Notes: generated from the sequence alone by a model not told the origin. DNA of 20,653 nucleotides from UBA6136 sp964344495 (GCA_964344495.1 CAYFNI010000036.1:1-20653); one strand, 5' to 3'; counted from the stretch's first letter, positions 7,373 to 14,915 are shown. Translations and numbers: made by a program.

Positions 7373-9082
7373 CTAACTGAGGGCCAGCAGCAGGTCGCTT
7401 TTGGTGATCTCGCCGCACAAATGGCCCTGCTCATCCACGACCGGCAGCCGATCCGACTCGTGTTCGATCAGCAAGGTCAGGGCTTCGGTGAGGGCCGCCC
7501 GGGGGGTGACGCTCGGCAGATCCTCTTCCATGAACACTGCGGCGGCGTTCAGGTGCTGCAGATTGGCGTCCCCCATGAAGCGTTTCAGCGTGTTCAGCGT
7601 GATGACCCCTTCATAATGGCCCAGATCATCGACCACCCAGATGCTGTGGGTGGTCGAGCGACAGAAGATTTCGCTGATCTGGTCACCCTTGGCCTGACGG
7701 TTGACCACGGCCGATGGCGTCGTCATCAATTCGGTCACGTGCATGAGAGCCGCAATCGGCGTGTGGACGTCGCCGAGGGCTTGACTGTAGACCGAGCGTG
7801 GCCGGATCAGTGCGGTCAGGTAACGCGCCACAAGGGTGACGACGATCAGTGGAAACAGCAGGTTGGCGTCCAGCGTCATCTCGAAAATCATCAGTCCGGC
7901 GGTCAGCGGCGCCAAGGTGGTTCCCGCCAGAAAAGCACCCATGCCGAGCACGGCAAAGGCTACCGGGTCAAGCGCCACATCGGGCAGCCAGACCGGCAGC
8001 CAGTGGCCATACAGCCAGCCCATGCAGGCCCCGATCATCAAGGTCGGAGTAAACACACCGCCCACGGTGCCGGCGCCGACTGCTGCCGCCGTCGCCAGCA
8101 CTTTCAGCCACAGCAAACGGACGATGAACGCCTGGGTTGGCGCTCCGTTGATCAGAATTTCCGTCACCTCATAGCCGTTGCCCCACACCTCCGGTGCGAC
8201 CAGTGAGAGGGCCCCGACGATCAGTCCCCCGAGGCCGAGACTCAGCGGCAAGGGCAGGTGCAGTGGCTGGAACAGGCGGCGGGCCAGATCCAGACTGGCC
8301 AGAAACAGCGGGGCCAGCCCACCCGCCAGCACGCCGAGTCCCAGCAAGGGCAGCAGGTCGATTCGGGTGGGCATGCTGAAGTCGGGCGCAGACAGGATGG
8401 GCTCAACCCCGATCCAGTGTCGAATCACCAGCGTGGCGGTGACGGCGGCGACGATCAGCGGGCCGAGGGCTTCAATCGCCAGTGATTGCAGAACGATCTC
8501 GGCGATAAACAAGGCGCCCGCGAGCGGCGTGTTGTAGGCCGAAGCGAGTCCGGCCGCGCCGCCGCACGCCACCAGCAGACGCAGGCGTGGGCGCGAGAGG
8601 CCAAACAGCCGGCCGAGACTGGACGCGACCAGCGCAGACAACTGCACCATGCCGCCTTCACGCCCGATCGAGGCACCGGAACTGATCGACAGCAGCGAGG
8701 ACAGCAGCCGCGCGAGCGTCGGCTTGACCGATATGACGCCGTCCCCGAGTCGGATGACTTCAAGATAGTCCTGCGCTCGCAGGCCCCTGAAAAGTCGGCT
8801 GCCCAGCCAGAGTGTGAACCCGGCCAGCAGTCCGCCCAGGGTGGGTATCCACAGGCGATCGGCCGGCGTGAGGCTCTCCGCGATGGCGATGATGTTGCCC
8901 GATTGCCCGGTCAAGCATTCCTTGAGCGCTGCAATCGCCGCACGGAAGGCGGCCGAGGACACGCCGCCGGCCAGTCCGGCGAGCAGCGCCCAGAACAGCA
9001 TCGTGTCCATGCCGGAGGGTCCCAGGGTTGCGGTCAGACGCAGACGCAAAGCCAGAATCCAGCGGATGGGAACACGCATCAT
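7373..9082 (-). CDS. clcB: ClcB-type ClC chloride transporter with C-terminal CBS pair
   Basis: An inner-membrane ClC family protein for chloride or related anions. With the ATG at 9082 it has 569 residues: a ClC membrane core (about 25-435) and two CBS domains (about 450-505 and 513-569) that in this family sense nucleotides or ionic state. SGASIGREGG holds the gating glutamate Glu142, GGVFTPTLMIG (341-351) is the anion-binding loop, and Tyr432 in the VYSQAL segment matches the central tyrosine. QDYLEV, VWGNGYEV and FIAEIV match E. coli ClcB rather than ClcA. At the internal proton-glutamate position the order is Glu195-Ile196, where ClcA has Glu-Glu. The start is uncertain: a TTG at 9166 would add a Pro/Arg-rich tail, and Met at 9010 is also possible; none has a clear Shine-Dalgarno. 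It follows cysB on the same strand. Confidence 0.88.
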   Translation of the reverse strand: MMRVPIRWILALRLRLTATLGPSGMDTMLFWALLAGLAGGVSSAAFRAAIAALKECLTGQSGNIIAIAESLTPADRLWIPTLGGLLAGFTLWLGSRLFRGLRAQDYLEVIRLGDGVISVKPTLARLLSSLLSISSGASIGREGGMVQLSALVASSLGRLFGLSRPRLRLLVACGGAAGLASAYNTPLAGALFIAEIVLQSLAIEALGPLIVAAVTATLVIRHWIGVEPILSAPDFSMPTRIDLLPLLGLGVLAGGLAPLFLASLDLARRLFQPLHLPLPLSLGLGGLIVGALSLVAPEVWGNGYEVTEILINGAPTQAFIVRLLWLKVLATAAAVGAGTVGGVFTPTLMIGACMGWLYGHWLPVWLPDVALDPVAFAVLGMGAFLAGTTLAPLTAGLMIFEMTLDANLLFPLIVVTLVARYLTALIRPRSVYSQALGDVHTPIAALMHVTELMTTPSAVVNRQAKGDQISEIFCRSTTHSIWVVDDLGHYEGVITLNTLKRFMGDANLQHLNAAAVFMEEDLPSVTPRAALTEALTLLIEHESDRLPVVDEQGHLCGEITKSDLLLALS

Positions 9083-9190
9083 GAAGGGGGTGTCGGTTGT
9101 GGGCAGGTCGGGATGCGGAGCGCGATGCGGCCGACGGGGCCGTCCCGACTCCACCGGGTCGTTCAACTGCCACTGTGCCAGACAGCGGGG

Positions 9191-10165
9191 TCAATGGAAA
9201 GGCAGGCACACATCCGTGAATATCGCTTCGCATTCCTTGCGGTCGCGGACCTTCAGGGCCTGATCAATCAGGTCGTGGCCGAGATGCGGCGCGAACATCT
9301 TGATGAAGTCATAGACGAACTCCCGCAGATAGGTATCGCGCTTGAGCACGACCTTGGTGGTGCTGCGGGCGAACAGGTGATCGGCTTCGAGTGCCACGAG
9401 ATCGGCATCGACGACGGGGTCGTAGGCCATGTGGGCGACGATGCCGATGCCCAGACCCAACCGGACATAGGTCTTGATGACGTCGGCATCGGCGGCCGTC
9501 AGGGCCAGTTGCGGATGCAGGCCGGCCTGCTCGAAGGCACGATCAAGCTGCAGCCGGCCGGTAAAGCCGAAAGTGTAGGTGATGATCGGATACGCGGCGA
9601 TGGCGGCCAGCGTCAGCGGTGTCTGTTCGAGCAGGGCATGACCATGGGGGACCAGCACGCTGCGATTCCACTGATAGCAGGGCAATGTGACCAGATTCTC
9701 GAACAGGTCAGTCGATTCGGTCGCGATGGCCAGATCCACCTGGCCGCGCGATACCTGTTCGGCGATCTGTGCCGGCGTACCCTGGTTGATGGTGAGCTTG
9801 ATGTTCGGATAGCGCTGAACGAACTGCCGGATGACTTCCGGTAGCGCGTAGCGGGCCTGCGTATGCGTGGTTGCGATGGCCAGCTGACCTACCTCCTTGT
9901 TCTGATGATCCGCGGCAATCTGGCGAATGTCGCGCACCTTGGACAGGATCTCGCCCGCTACCGCGACGATTTGACGCCCGGCGGGTGTCAGCCCGGTGAA
10001 GTGTTTGCCGGTACGGGCAAAGATATCAATGCCGAGTTCGTCCTCCAGCAAGCGGATCTGCTTGCTGATGCCCGGTTGTGACGTGAAAAGCGAGTCGGCG
10101 GTGGCCGTGACGTTCAGTTCGTTCTGAGTGACTTCCCAGATGTAACGCAGTTGCTGGAGCTTCAT
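9191..10165 (-). CDS. cysB: LysR-family sulfur regulator CysB
   Basis: Transcriptional activator of sulfate assimilation and cysteine synthesis genes, responding to N-acetylserine/O-acetylserine and sulfide. It has 324 residues, the same length as E. coli CysB, and aligns throughout. The N-terminal winged helix-turn-helix (about 1-60) contains TSQPGISKQIRLLEDELG. In the effector domain the ligand contacts known from CysB structures are kept: Thr100, Thr102 and Gln103 in ATTHTQARYALP, Thr149, and Thr202 in TYTFGFTGR. The start at 10165 is fixed by the conserved MKLQQLRYI. It is about 5.5 kb upstream of cysK, which is a likely target; no CysB site could be assigned by eye. clcB follows on the same strand. 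Confidence 0.95.
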   Translation of the reverse strand: MKLQQLRYIWEVTQNELNVTATADSLFTSQPGISKQIRLLEDELGIDIFARTGKHFTGLTPAGRQIVAVAGEILSKVRDIRQIAADHQNKEVGQLAIATTHTQARYALPEVIRQFVQRYPNIKLTINQGTPAQIAEQVSRGQVDLAIATESTDLFENLVTLPCYQWNRSVLVPHGHALLEQTPLTLAAIAAYPIITYTFGFTGRLQLDRAFEQAGLHPQLALTAADADVIKTYVRLGLGIGIVAHMAYDPVVDADLVALEADHLFARSTTKVVLKRDTYLREFVYDFIKMFAPHLGHDLIDQALKVRDRKECEAIFTDVCLPFH

Positions 10166-10545
10166 CGCAGACTGGCAGGTTCCTTACAGCGTGTCGACTG
10201 CCCGAATCAGGATGCGGGTTCAGACCCGGATAAGCGGGGCATGAGGCAGCCTGGAGATGTCCGGCAGACAAGGCAGGCTCCGTCGCTGACATCAGTGCGG
10301 GGTCTCATCAGGAGAACCGGACCGGGTCAGGGCCGTGTAAGCCTGGTCGGTGATTGAATTATGCAGTCTGACGTGCGGGAGCAGAAGTTACCAAAAGTTA
10401 TGTGCTTATAACGTTGGCGGGGGTGGCTGTTATTCTGCCGGAAGCGGTTGATTCGCTCCCACCCTGCGCGTTGCAGGGTGTGCCTACCGGTCGCCGCGGC
10501 CGAGGATTCGCCCGGGTAGCTGCGGAGCTTGGAGGAGCGCGTCGC
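10166..10545. other. Gene-free stretch upstream of cysB
   Basis: About 380 bases between the response regulator stop and the cysB start, with no credible ORF. An A+T-rich patch at 10351-10415 holds CATAAT on the minus strand (10363-10358) next to a TG, a possible extended -10 for cysB with a leader near 190 nt. It also holds AAGTTA twice, 10 bases apart (10385 and 10395), and GTTAT/ATAAC arms at 10397-10412. These may be cysB promoter or autoregulatory sequences, which is inference. Confidence 0.4.
10460..10480 (-). repeat. Perfect hairpin after the response regulator gene
   Basis: CACCCTGC (10460-10467) and GCAGGGTG (10473-10480) form an 8-bp perfect stem with a 5-base loop. It lies 66 bases past the response regulator stop on the minus strand. 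No T-run follows, so it is at best a weak or Rho-assisted terminator, or an RNA-stabilising 3' end. Confidence 0.4.
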
Positions 10546-11166
10546 CTAGCGGATGCCAAAGGAAATCGACATGGCCACCAGATCAGCCAATGATCCCGCA
10601 CACAGCTTTTCCATTACCCGGCTGCGATGGATTTCGGCCGTCCGGGGGCTGATGGTCAATGCCCGGCCGATTTGTTTGGCCGTCAGGCCCCGGGACAGGT
10701 ACCCCATGATTTCTCTTTCCCGCTTGGTCAGGCGTGAAAAGCGGGCGCTCAGTTCCTCATGTTGCAGGCGGGCTTCGCGCCGCTCTTCGGCCATTTTCAG
10801 CGCATCCCGGACGACGCTGATCAGCGCATCGGGTGAGACGGGTTTCTCGAGATAATCGACGGCTCCGGCTTTCAGTCCGGCCTTGGCCGACGAGACATCG
10901 GCATGTCCGGTCATGAAGATCAGGCAAAGATCCAGTTCCCGGGACAGTATTTCGTGTTGCAGGTCCAGTCCGGACATGCCGGGCATCATCAGGTCGGCGA
11001 TCAGGCAACCATAGGTGTCCTGGGTGACGGACTCCAGAAAGGATTCAGGACTGAGAAATCCTTCAGCCAGAAGGCCTTCTCCACGGAGCAGTTTGACGAC
11101 TGTTCCGCAGACATCGGGATTGTCATCCACGACAAAGACCGATGCCGCATTGACGTTTTTTGGCAT
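10546..11166 (-). CDS. FixJ/NarL-type two-component response regulator
   Basis: A cytoplasmic DNA-binding regulator of 206 residues. The receiver domain (about 8-125) has the acidic pair Asp14-Asp15, the phosphoacceptor Asp58 in LIADLMMPGMSG, Thr86 in FMTGHAD and Lys108 in EKPVSP. A short linker leads to a LuxR-type helix-turn-helix (about 147-200, LTKREREIMGYLSRGLTAKQIG). The receiver is closest in style to FixJ/TtrR regulators, which pair with PAS-type sensor kinases. The ATG at 11166 is preferred over one at 11172 because GAGG lies eight bases before it and only two before the other. No sensor kinase is present in the window, so it is an orphan here. An inverted repeat at 11208-11226 lies about 40 bases upstream and may be its operator. 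Targets are unknown. Confidence 0.9.
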   Translation of the reverse strand: MPKNVNAASVFVVDDNPDVCGTVVKLLRGEGLLAEGFLSPESFLESVTQDTYGCLIADLMMPGMSGLDLQHEILSRELDLCLIFMTGHADVSSAKAGLKAGAVDYLEKPVSPDALISVVRDALKMAEERREARLQHEELSARFSRLTKREREIMGYLSRGLTAKQIGRALTISPRTAEIHRSRVMEKLCAGSLADLVAMSISFGIR

Positions 11167-11207
11167 AAGCATGACCTCGAAAGTGTATGCGATGGTTATG
11201 GAATTCT

Positions 11208-11226
11208 ATATTGAAAACATCAATAT
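11208..11226. promoter_or_regulatory. Inverted repeat in the response regulator promoter region
   Basis: ATATTGA (11208-11214) and TCAATAT (11220-11226) are perfect 7-base arms separated by five bases. On the minus strand TTGATG overlaps one arm and CATAAC lies 17 bases further on, a fair -35/-10 pair, so the repeat would overlap the promoter. Autoregulation is a reasonable guess but is not shown. Confidence 0.42.
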
Positions 11227-11249
11227 GACTGGCGCGTTCTATTGAATAT

Positions 11250-11444
11250 CTAATTTTCCCGGCTATCGGATGCAACGCTGTCATCCATGCTGGCAGCGCT
11301 GATTTTCTCGAAGGCAGTTTCCATGGGCAGTCGGGAGACAAAGTCCTGTAACGAGGGCCGGCCCAACGAATGCCAGTACTGAACCAGCAGGCGGGTAAAC
11401 TCGCCCTCGAAATGGTTCGTGTGCAATTCGGGTTCTGAAGTCAT
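11250..11444 (-). CDS. Small acidic protein, unknown
   Basis: A 64-residue frame beginning MTSEPELH and ending SDSREN. The middle (EFTRLLVQYWHSLGRP followed by LQDFVSRLP) could form amphipathic helices, and the C-terminus is rich in Asp and Ser. From 11444 onward codon third positions favour G/C (about two thirds), as in neighbouring genes. Further upstream in the same frame (to 11528) this bias weakens. No Shine-Dalgarno precedes the ATG; other in-frame starts are at 11513 and 11528. It ends about 84 bases before the response regulator start and may be cotranscribed with it. I do not recognise a family. It may be a real small gene or the remnant of a longer one. Confidence 0.42.
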   Translation of the reverse strand: MTSEPELHTNHFEGEFTRLLVQYWHSLGRPSLQDFVSRLPMETAFEKISAASMDDSVASDSREN

Positions 11445-11469
11445 ATTTTTCAATGGTGTTATGGGGGGA

Positions 11470-11483
11470 GTCACCTTGGTGAC
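11470..11483. repeat. Short palindrome GTCACC-TT-GGTGAC
   Basis: Six-base perfect arms around a 2-base centre, just upstream of the preferred start of the small acidic protein. The spacing is too tight for an RNA hairpin but suits a dimeric DNA-binding protein. The function is unknown. Confidence 0.3.
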
Positions 11484-11533
11484 GACGGGCCAGCCAAGTA
11501 TTAACGGTTTCATCGTAGCTTTTGCCATGCATG

Positions 11534-11553
11534 GTTACGATACGTATCGTTAC
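11534..11553. promoter_or_regulatory. 20-base near-perfect palindrome, operator-like
   Basis: The 14-base core ACGATACGTATCGT (11537-11550) is a perfect palindrome. It extends to 20 bases (GT...AC at the ends) with a single mismatched pair. A site this symmetric and centred without a spacer resembles operators of TetR-type or similar dimeric repressors. It lies just upstream of the weak small ORF on the minus strand and downstream of the glycosidase-like gene. No cognate repressor gene is in the window. Confidence 0.45.
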
Positions 11554-11600
11554 ACATGAGTACCTGAAGTCACGTTGTTTAATCGATATGACGGGCTGCC

Positions 11601-11622
11601 TATGCTCTTTGGGTTGAGCATA
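11601..11622 (-). repeat. Hairpin downstream of the glycosidase-like gene
   Basis: TATGCTC (11601-11607) and GAGCATA (11616-11622) form a perfect 7-bp stem with an 8-base loop, about 76 bases past the stop of the large secreted-protein gene. No T-run follows on the minus strand, so a terminator role is weakly supported. Confidence 0.35.
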
Positions 11623-11697
11623 TCCGATGGTCGTGGAGCCGACGGGGCTGATACCCAGCACAAGGGGTAGTCTGCCATTCTGTTCATCGCACTGACA

Positions 11698-13815
11698 TCA
11701 ATAGGACGAGAAGGCTTGCTTGAGTCTGTAATAAGACGGTTTGAGACGCTCATGATAGGTGGGCAAATCCCATTCTTTGAGGCGATAGGCGCCCATTTTG
11801 ATCGGCGTGATCAAGTCGCCTTGGGGCGATTCGATCCCGGCGCCGGCGAAGATGTGTTTGATCGTCTGGGTCGGAACGCCACGGACAGTCCCATTTGGCG
11901 GCGCATAGATATCGGACATGACTTGACGGGTCGATGGATCGGCAAAATTCAGCAGCTGCCAGGGGATTCGGATTTCAAAATGACCATTGTTATAAGCGTA
12001 GTCGGTCAGAGATTTGAAGGACGGGCTTCTCGGGTTGCCATTACCGGCTTGAAGCAACCCTGTTTCATAGTACGAAAACGGCAGAGTCACCCGGTCGACG
12101 GGCAGGTAAAGCGCCCTGTTCAGCGCGAGATTCATGCGGCTAAAAAGTCCGGATGAAAAAAGCTCATAGGCGCCATTCAAGGGGAGTTGGTGCAATGTGT
12201 GTGCATAGAGGCGATAGAAGGAATCATAGTGTGCGTCAACCATGATTCTTGATTCTTTTGCCGGTTCGATATGGATCAGAAAATCGGCTGCCCTGCTGAA
12301 GGTACGGTGATGATTAACCGAGGAATAGTTGCCTTGATTGGGGAGGGTATCGACCGGGATAAGCAATGTGTCCTCATCTGGATTGAATCCGGGTGCATCG
12401 ACCCTGAAATACACATATTTCTCATCGCTTTTCATGAACAACCGGGTGCCGTCCTGAGTGGCCACAGCCGCTTGATCGGCCCATTCGTCCAAGCGTCCAT
12501 CGACCAGACAGACATTCCGCTTTCCGGGATCAAATGCGAGGAGCCCGAATTCCTGCTCATTTGTTTGCGGATTGGACCAGAAAGGTCGACGGTCCGGTAA
12601 ATCGAAGTCCATGTTGTTCCAGGTTCGCTTGAACCATTCGTCCTGCCACGAAAAAACCAGACCCCCGGCGTACCCTTCGGCATGGATGTCTTCCAGCAAG
12701 GAAGCATCGATCATGCCCTGCTCGGTTTCATCGATCTGGCCCTGGTCGTACCCGCGGTGGAGATCCCGATGTGCAGCGCCTCTTGAGGCGGGTACGCCGA
12801 ATTCCGATACCAGTACCGGTACCTGATGACGTTGCCGCAGTTCCCGAAGATAGGCTCTGTAGGTATTGATCTGGCCTTTCTCATCTATGAACTGGCTGTA
12901 ATCCTTCTGGTAATTGAGAAAGTCCGGGTAATAGGGGTACACGTGGTAGGAGGCGAACAGCCCGGCAGAAAATGATGCTCCGGCTTTGACATGTTCGGTG
13001 TCGACCACTGACATGTCCTCCTGCTCCATCGGTTCGTTCGGATGCGTCAGTGGATCGGTGGTCAGCCAGTTCACGAAGGCCAGGGGCCGCTGCATGCCAT
13101 ATCGGTCCTGTTCATAGCGGATGACCGCATCGCCGACTTCGGCCAGAAATATCTCGAACGGCGAGGCACCAGAGGTGTAGAGGTACTGGCCCACAAACTG
13201 TTCCCGATGGGCATTCCGGGTATTGGTGTCCTGCACAAAATACGGATCCCATTCCACGCCCAGAATCCAGCCGATGACATACTTGGACACATCACGGGTA
13301 TAGCGACCATAGGCATGTCCCGGTTTCTGGCGGACGAAGCCCTTGCCATGCAGGATATCGATAATGGTTTTGGCGTCCTGAATAAACGTGTCCTTGATCT
13401 TGGGGTGGTGCGCATCGGACAGCGTTGCCATGTCTACTTCATCGACCCAGACACCATGGATCAGATAGAGGGGTTTTGGAGCTGTCCGGTTGAATTCCGC
13501 GAGTGCCTCATAAAAAGCTGGCATCAACGTGGTGTAGACGCGGATGGTATTCGCGTTCATTCGCGCAATCTGCTTGAACCAGCGCCGGTACATGGCTTTC
13601 GTGATGCCCAGTTCGCCCGGAAACTTGCTGGGCATTGCGGCACCGATGTTGACGCCCGTGATAAAAATCGGGTTCCACGCCTGCTGTGACCCTTGCGTAT
13701 AAAACGTCCGGTCATCGACCTTGTAAAGCATCGAGGTGGCGGCCCCCGACACCGTTCCGCCATGAATCATGAGTGCCAGTGCCGCAGTCAGGCAGAGATG
13801 TTTACGGATCGTCAT
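11698..13815 (-). CDS. Secreted glycoside-hydrolase-like protein with C-terminal beta-sandwich domain
   Basis: A 705-residue protein with a signal peptide (MTIRKH, then a hydrophobic run, likely cut near VSGA-ATS at 25/26), so exported. Residues about 30-430 resemble a TIM-barrel glycosidase of the GH-A clan type: FITGVNIG start, MNANTIRVYT, GWILGVEWDPYF with Glu188 as likely acid/base, SYHVYPYYPDF, LVSEFGVPAS with Glu338 as likely nucleophile, and VFSWQDEWF on the last strand. Residues from about 438 (CLVDGRLDEW) look like a CBM9/DOMON-type beta-sandwich, possibly binding sugar. The ATG at 13815 has AAGGA seven bases upstream and starts the signal peptide, so the longer frame to 13890 is not used. 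It stands alone, with lower G+C than its neighbours. Exact family and substrate are not established; loss of catalysis cannot be excluded. Confidence 0.78.
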   Translation of the reverse strand: MTIRKHLCLTAALALMIHGGTVSGAATSMLYKVDDRTFYTQGSQQAWNPIFITGVNIGAAMPSKFPGELGITKAMYRRWFKQIARMNANTIRVYTTLMPAFYEALAEFNRTAPKPLYLIHGVWVDEVDMATLSDAHHPKIKDTFIQDAKTIIDILHGKGFVRQKPGHAYGRYTRDVSKYVIGWILGVEWDPYFVQDTNTRNAHREQFVGQYLYTSGASPFEIFLAEVGDAVIRYEQDRYGMQRPLAFVNWLTTDPLTHPNEPMEQEDMSVVDTEHVKAGASFSAGLFASYHVYPYYPDFLNYQKDYSQFIDEKGQINTYRAYLRELRQRHQVPVLVSEFGVPASRGAAHRDLHRGYDQGQIDETEQGMIDASLLEDIHAEGYAGGLVFSWQDEWFKRTWNNMDFDLPDRRPFWSNPQTNEQEFGLLAFDPGKRNVCLVDGRLDEWADQAAVATQDGTRLFMKSDEKYVYFRVDAPGFNPDEDTLLIPVDTLPNQGNYSSVNHHRTFSRAADFLIHIEPAKESRIMVDAHYDSFYRLYAHTLHQLPLNGAYELFSSGLFSRMNLALNRALYLPVDRVTLPFSYYETGLLQAGNGNPRSPSFKSLTDYAYNNGHFEIRIPWQLLNFADPSTRQVMSDIYAPPNGTVRGVPTQTIKHIFAGAGIESPQGDLITPIKMGAYRLKEWDLPTYHERLKPSYYRLKQAFSSY

Positions 13816-14035
13816 GGAGGTTTCCTTCTCAATTCTGCTGTGTAGATTGACAGCGAGGATACGTATAGCGGGACGAGCCACCATCCGCATGATTGCCTAG
13901 GCGTGCCCAATGGATTGTGCCGCGCTGGCTGCAGGACTTACCTCGCGCCTGCCCATCTGCGATGATGCCCAGCACATCAATCAAGACTTCACCCCCGTTC
14001 ACCCCTGCCGCGCCGGATTCACATTTAGCCTTCGC

Positions 14036-14899
14036 ATGATGACTCACCGTGCACTCACGTCTGTTGGGCCCAGTGACGCTGCTGAAGCAGCCATCTGGCT
14101 ACCGGTTCCGAACGAATTGTTCCAGCGGCGGGCGCGACGTTTCGGCGTTTTGGCCGCCACTCAGCCAGCTCTGGAGGGATTCCTGACGCTCATGGCCGAG
14201 ATCGGCGAACTGCAGACGATCGCGGCGCGGCAGGCTTTGGCGGGCCCTCGGGCAGACTCTCTCGATTGGCGCGCGCTGTTGCGGGCTTGGTGTGAGGAGG
14301 CTCGCCTCTCTGCACCCTGGGCGTTGAGCGAGGCGATGCGGGAGACACGCTCAGTCACCGATGACGAATTGGACCAGTGGGCCGATGGCGTGATGCGAGG
14401 AACGCCTGCGCCGGCCGTGCTGGCCATCCTCCCCTTGCTTGCGGCTGCCCTCCAGGTGGACTTGACTCTCCGGGCCGCCAGGGCCGATCAGCCTGCCCCG
14501 GTATCGGACGTCGCCGCCCCCGTGTGTCCGACCTGTGGCGGCTGGCCGGTGGCCGGTGTTTTGCACCATCAGGGGGATCGACAGGGCGCGCGTTATCTGC
14601 ATTGCGCCTGGTGTGCCACGGCGTGGTTGCAGCCCCGGATTCAATGCGTCCAGTGTCGAGAGACGCGGGCGGTTGCCTATCAGTCCATTGAGGGCACGGA
14701 GGCAGTGGTCAGGGCAGAGACCTGTGATGCCTGTGGCACTTACCTGAAGCAGGTGTATCTGGGGGTATCGCCGACAGCCGATCCCGTTGCGGATGATCTT
14801 GCCAGCATGGCGCTCGACCTGCTGCTGGCGGAGCAGGGCTACCGGCGACTGGGCAGCAATCCGCTGCTGGGGTTGACCGGTGAGCCCTTGCGGGGGTGA
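14036..14899 (+). CDS. fdhE: Formate dehydrogenase accessory protein FdhE
   Basis: Cytoplasmic rubredoxin-like factor needed for active respiratory formate dehydrogenases in E. coli. The 287-residue product carries four CxxC pairs: Cys164/167 (CPTCGG), Cys190/193 (CAWC), Cys204/207 (CVQC) and Cys230/233 (CDACGTYLK). It also has the conserved RYLHC and VADDLASMALDLL blocks. The N-terminal RRARRF segment aligns with the E. coli protein about 30 residues from the start, which supports ATG 14036 (or 14039) over the open frame back to 13910; no Shine-Dalgarno is clear. No formate dehydrogenase subunit is in the window. It is divergent from the glycosidase-like gene, and its stop is 16 bases from that of the convergent peroxiredoxin gene. 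Confidence 0.9.
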   Translation: MMTHRALTSVGPSDAAEAAIWLPVPNELFQRRARRFGVLAATQPALEGFLTLMAEIGELQTIAARQALAGPRADSLDWRALLRAWCEEARLSAPWALSEAMRETRSVTDDELDQWADGVMRGTPAPAVLAILPLLAAALQVDLTLRAARADQPAPVSDVAAPVCPTCGGWPVAGVLHHQGDRQGARYLHCAWCATAWLQPRIQCVQCRETRAVAYQSIEGTEAVVRAETCDACGTYLKQVYLGVSPTADPVADDLASMALDLLLAEQGYRRLGSNPLLGLTGEPLRG

Positions 14900-14915
14900 G
14901 TGGACAAGGCCGGGT

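Noticed and set aside
9083..9166. TTG-started N-terminal extension of the ClC protein
   Set aside because: Rich in Pro, Arg and His, without family counterpart or clear ribosome site; kept only as an alternative start.
8486..9844. 452-residue open frame on the plus strand opposite clcB and cysB
   Set aside because: It spans two well-supported minus-strand genes, has a repetitive polar composition and no recognisable domain.
10490..10545. Sequence faintly reminiscent of a tRNA D-arm (GGTAGCTG...GGAGGAGCGC)
   Set aside because: No acceptor stem, anticodon arm or T-arm can be paired around it.
10402..10593. GTG-started 63-residue plus-strand frame with a hydrophobic start
   Set aside because: It overlaps the end of the response regulator gene, has no ribosome site, and the second half is Arg/Gly-rich noise.
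13816..13890. 25-residue N-terminal extension of the secreted glycosidase-like protein
   Set aside because: The ATG at 13815 has a good ribosome site and begins a proper signal peptide; the extension would bury it.
13910..14035. 42-residue N-terminal extension of FdhE
   Set aside because: Family N-termini align with the Met at 14036; the extension has no ribosome site.
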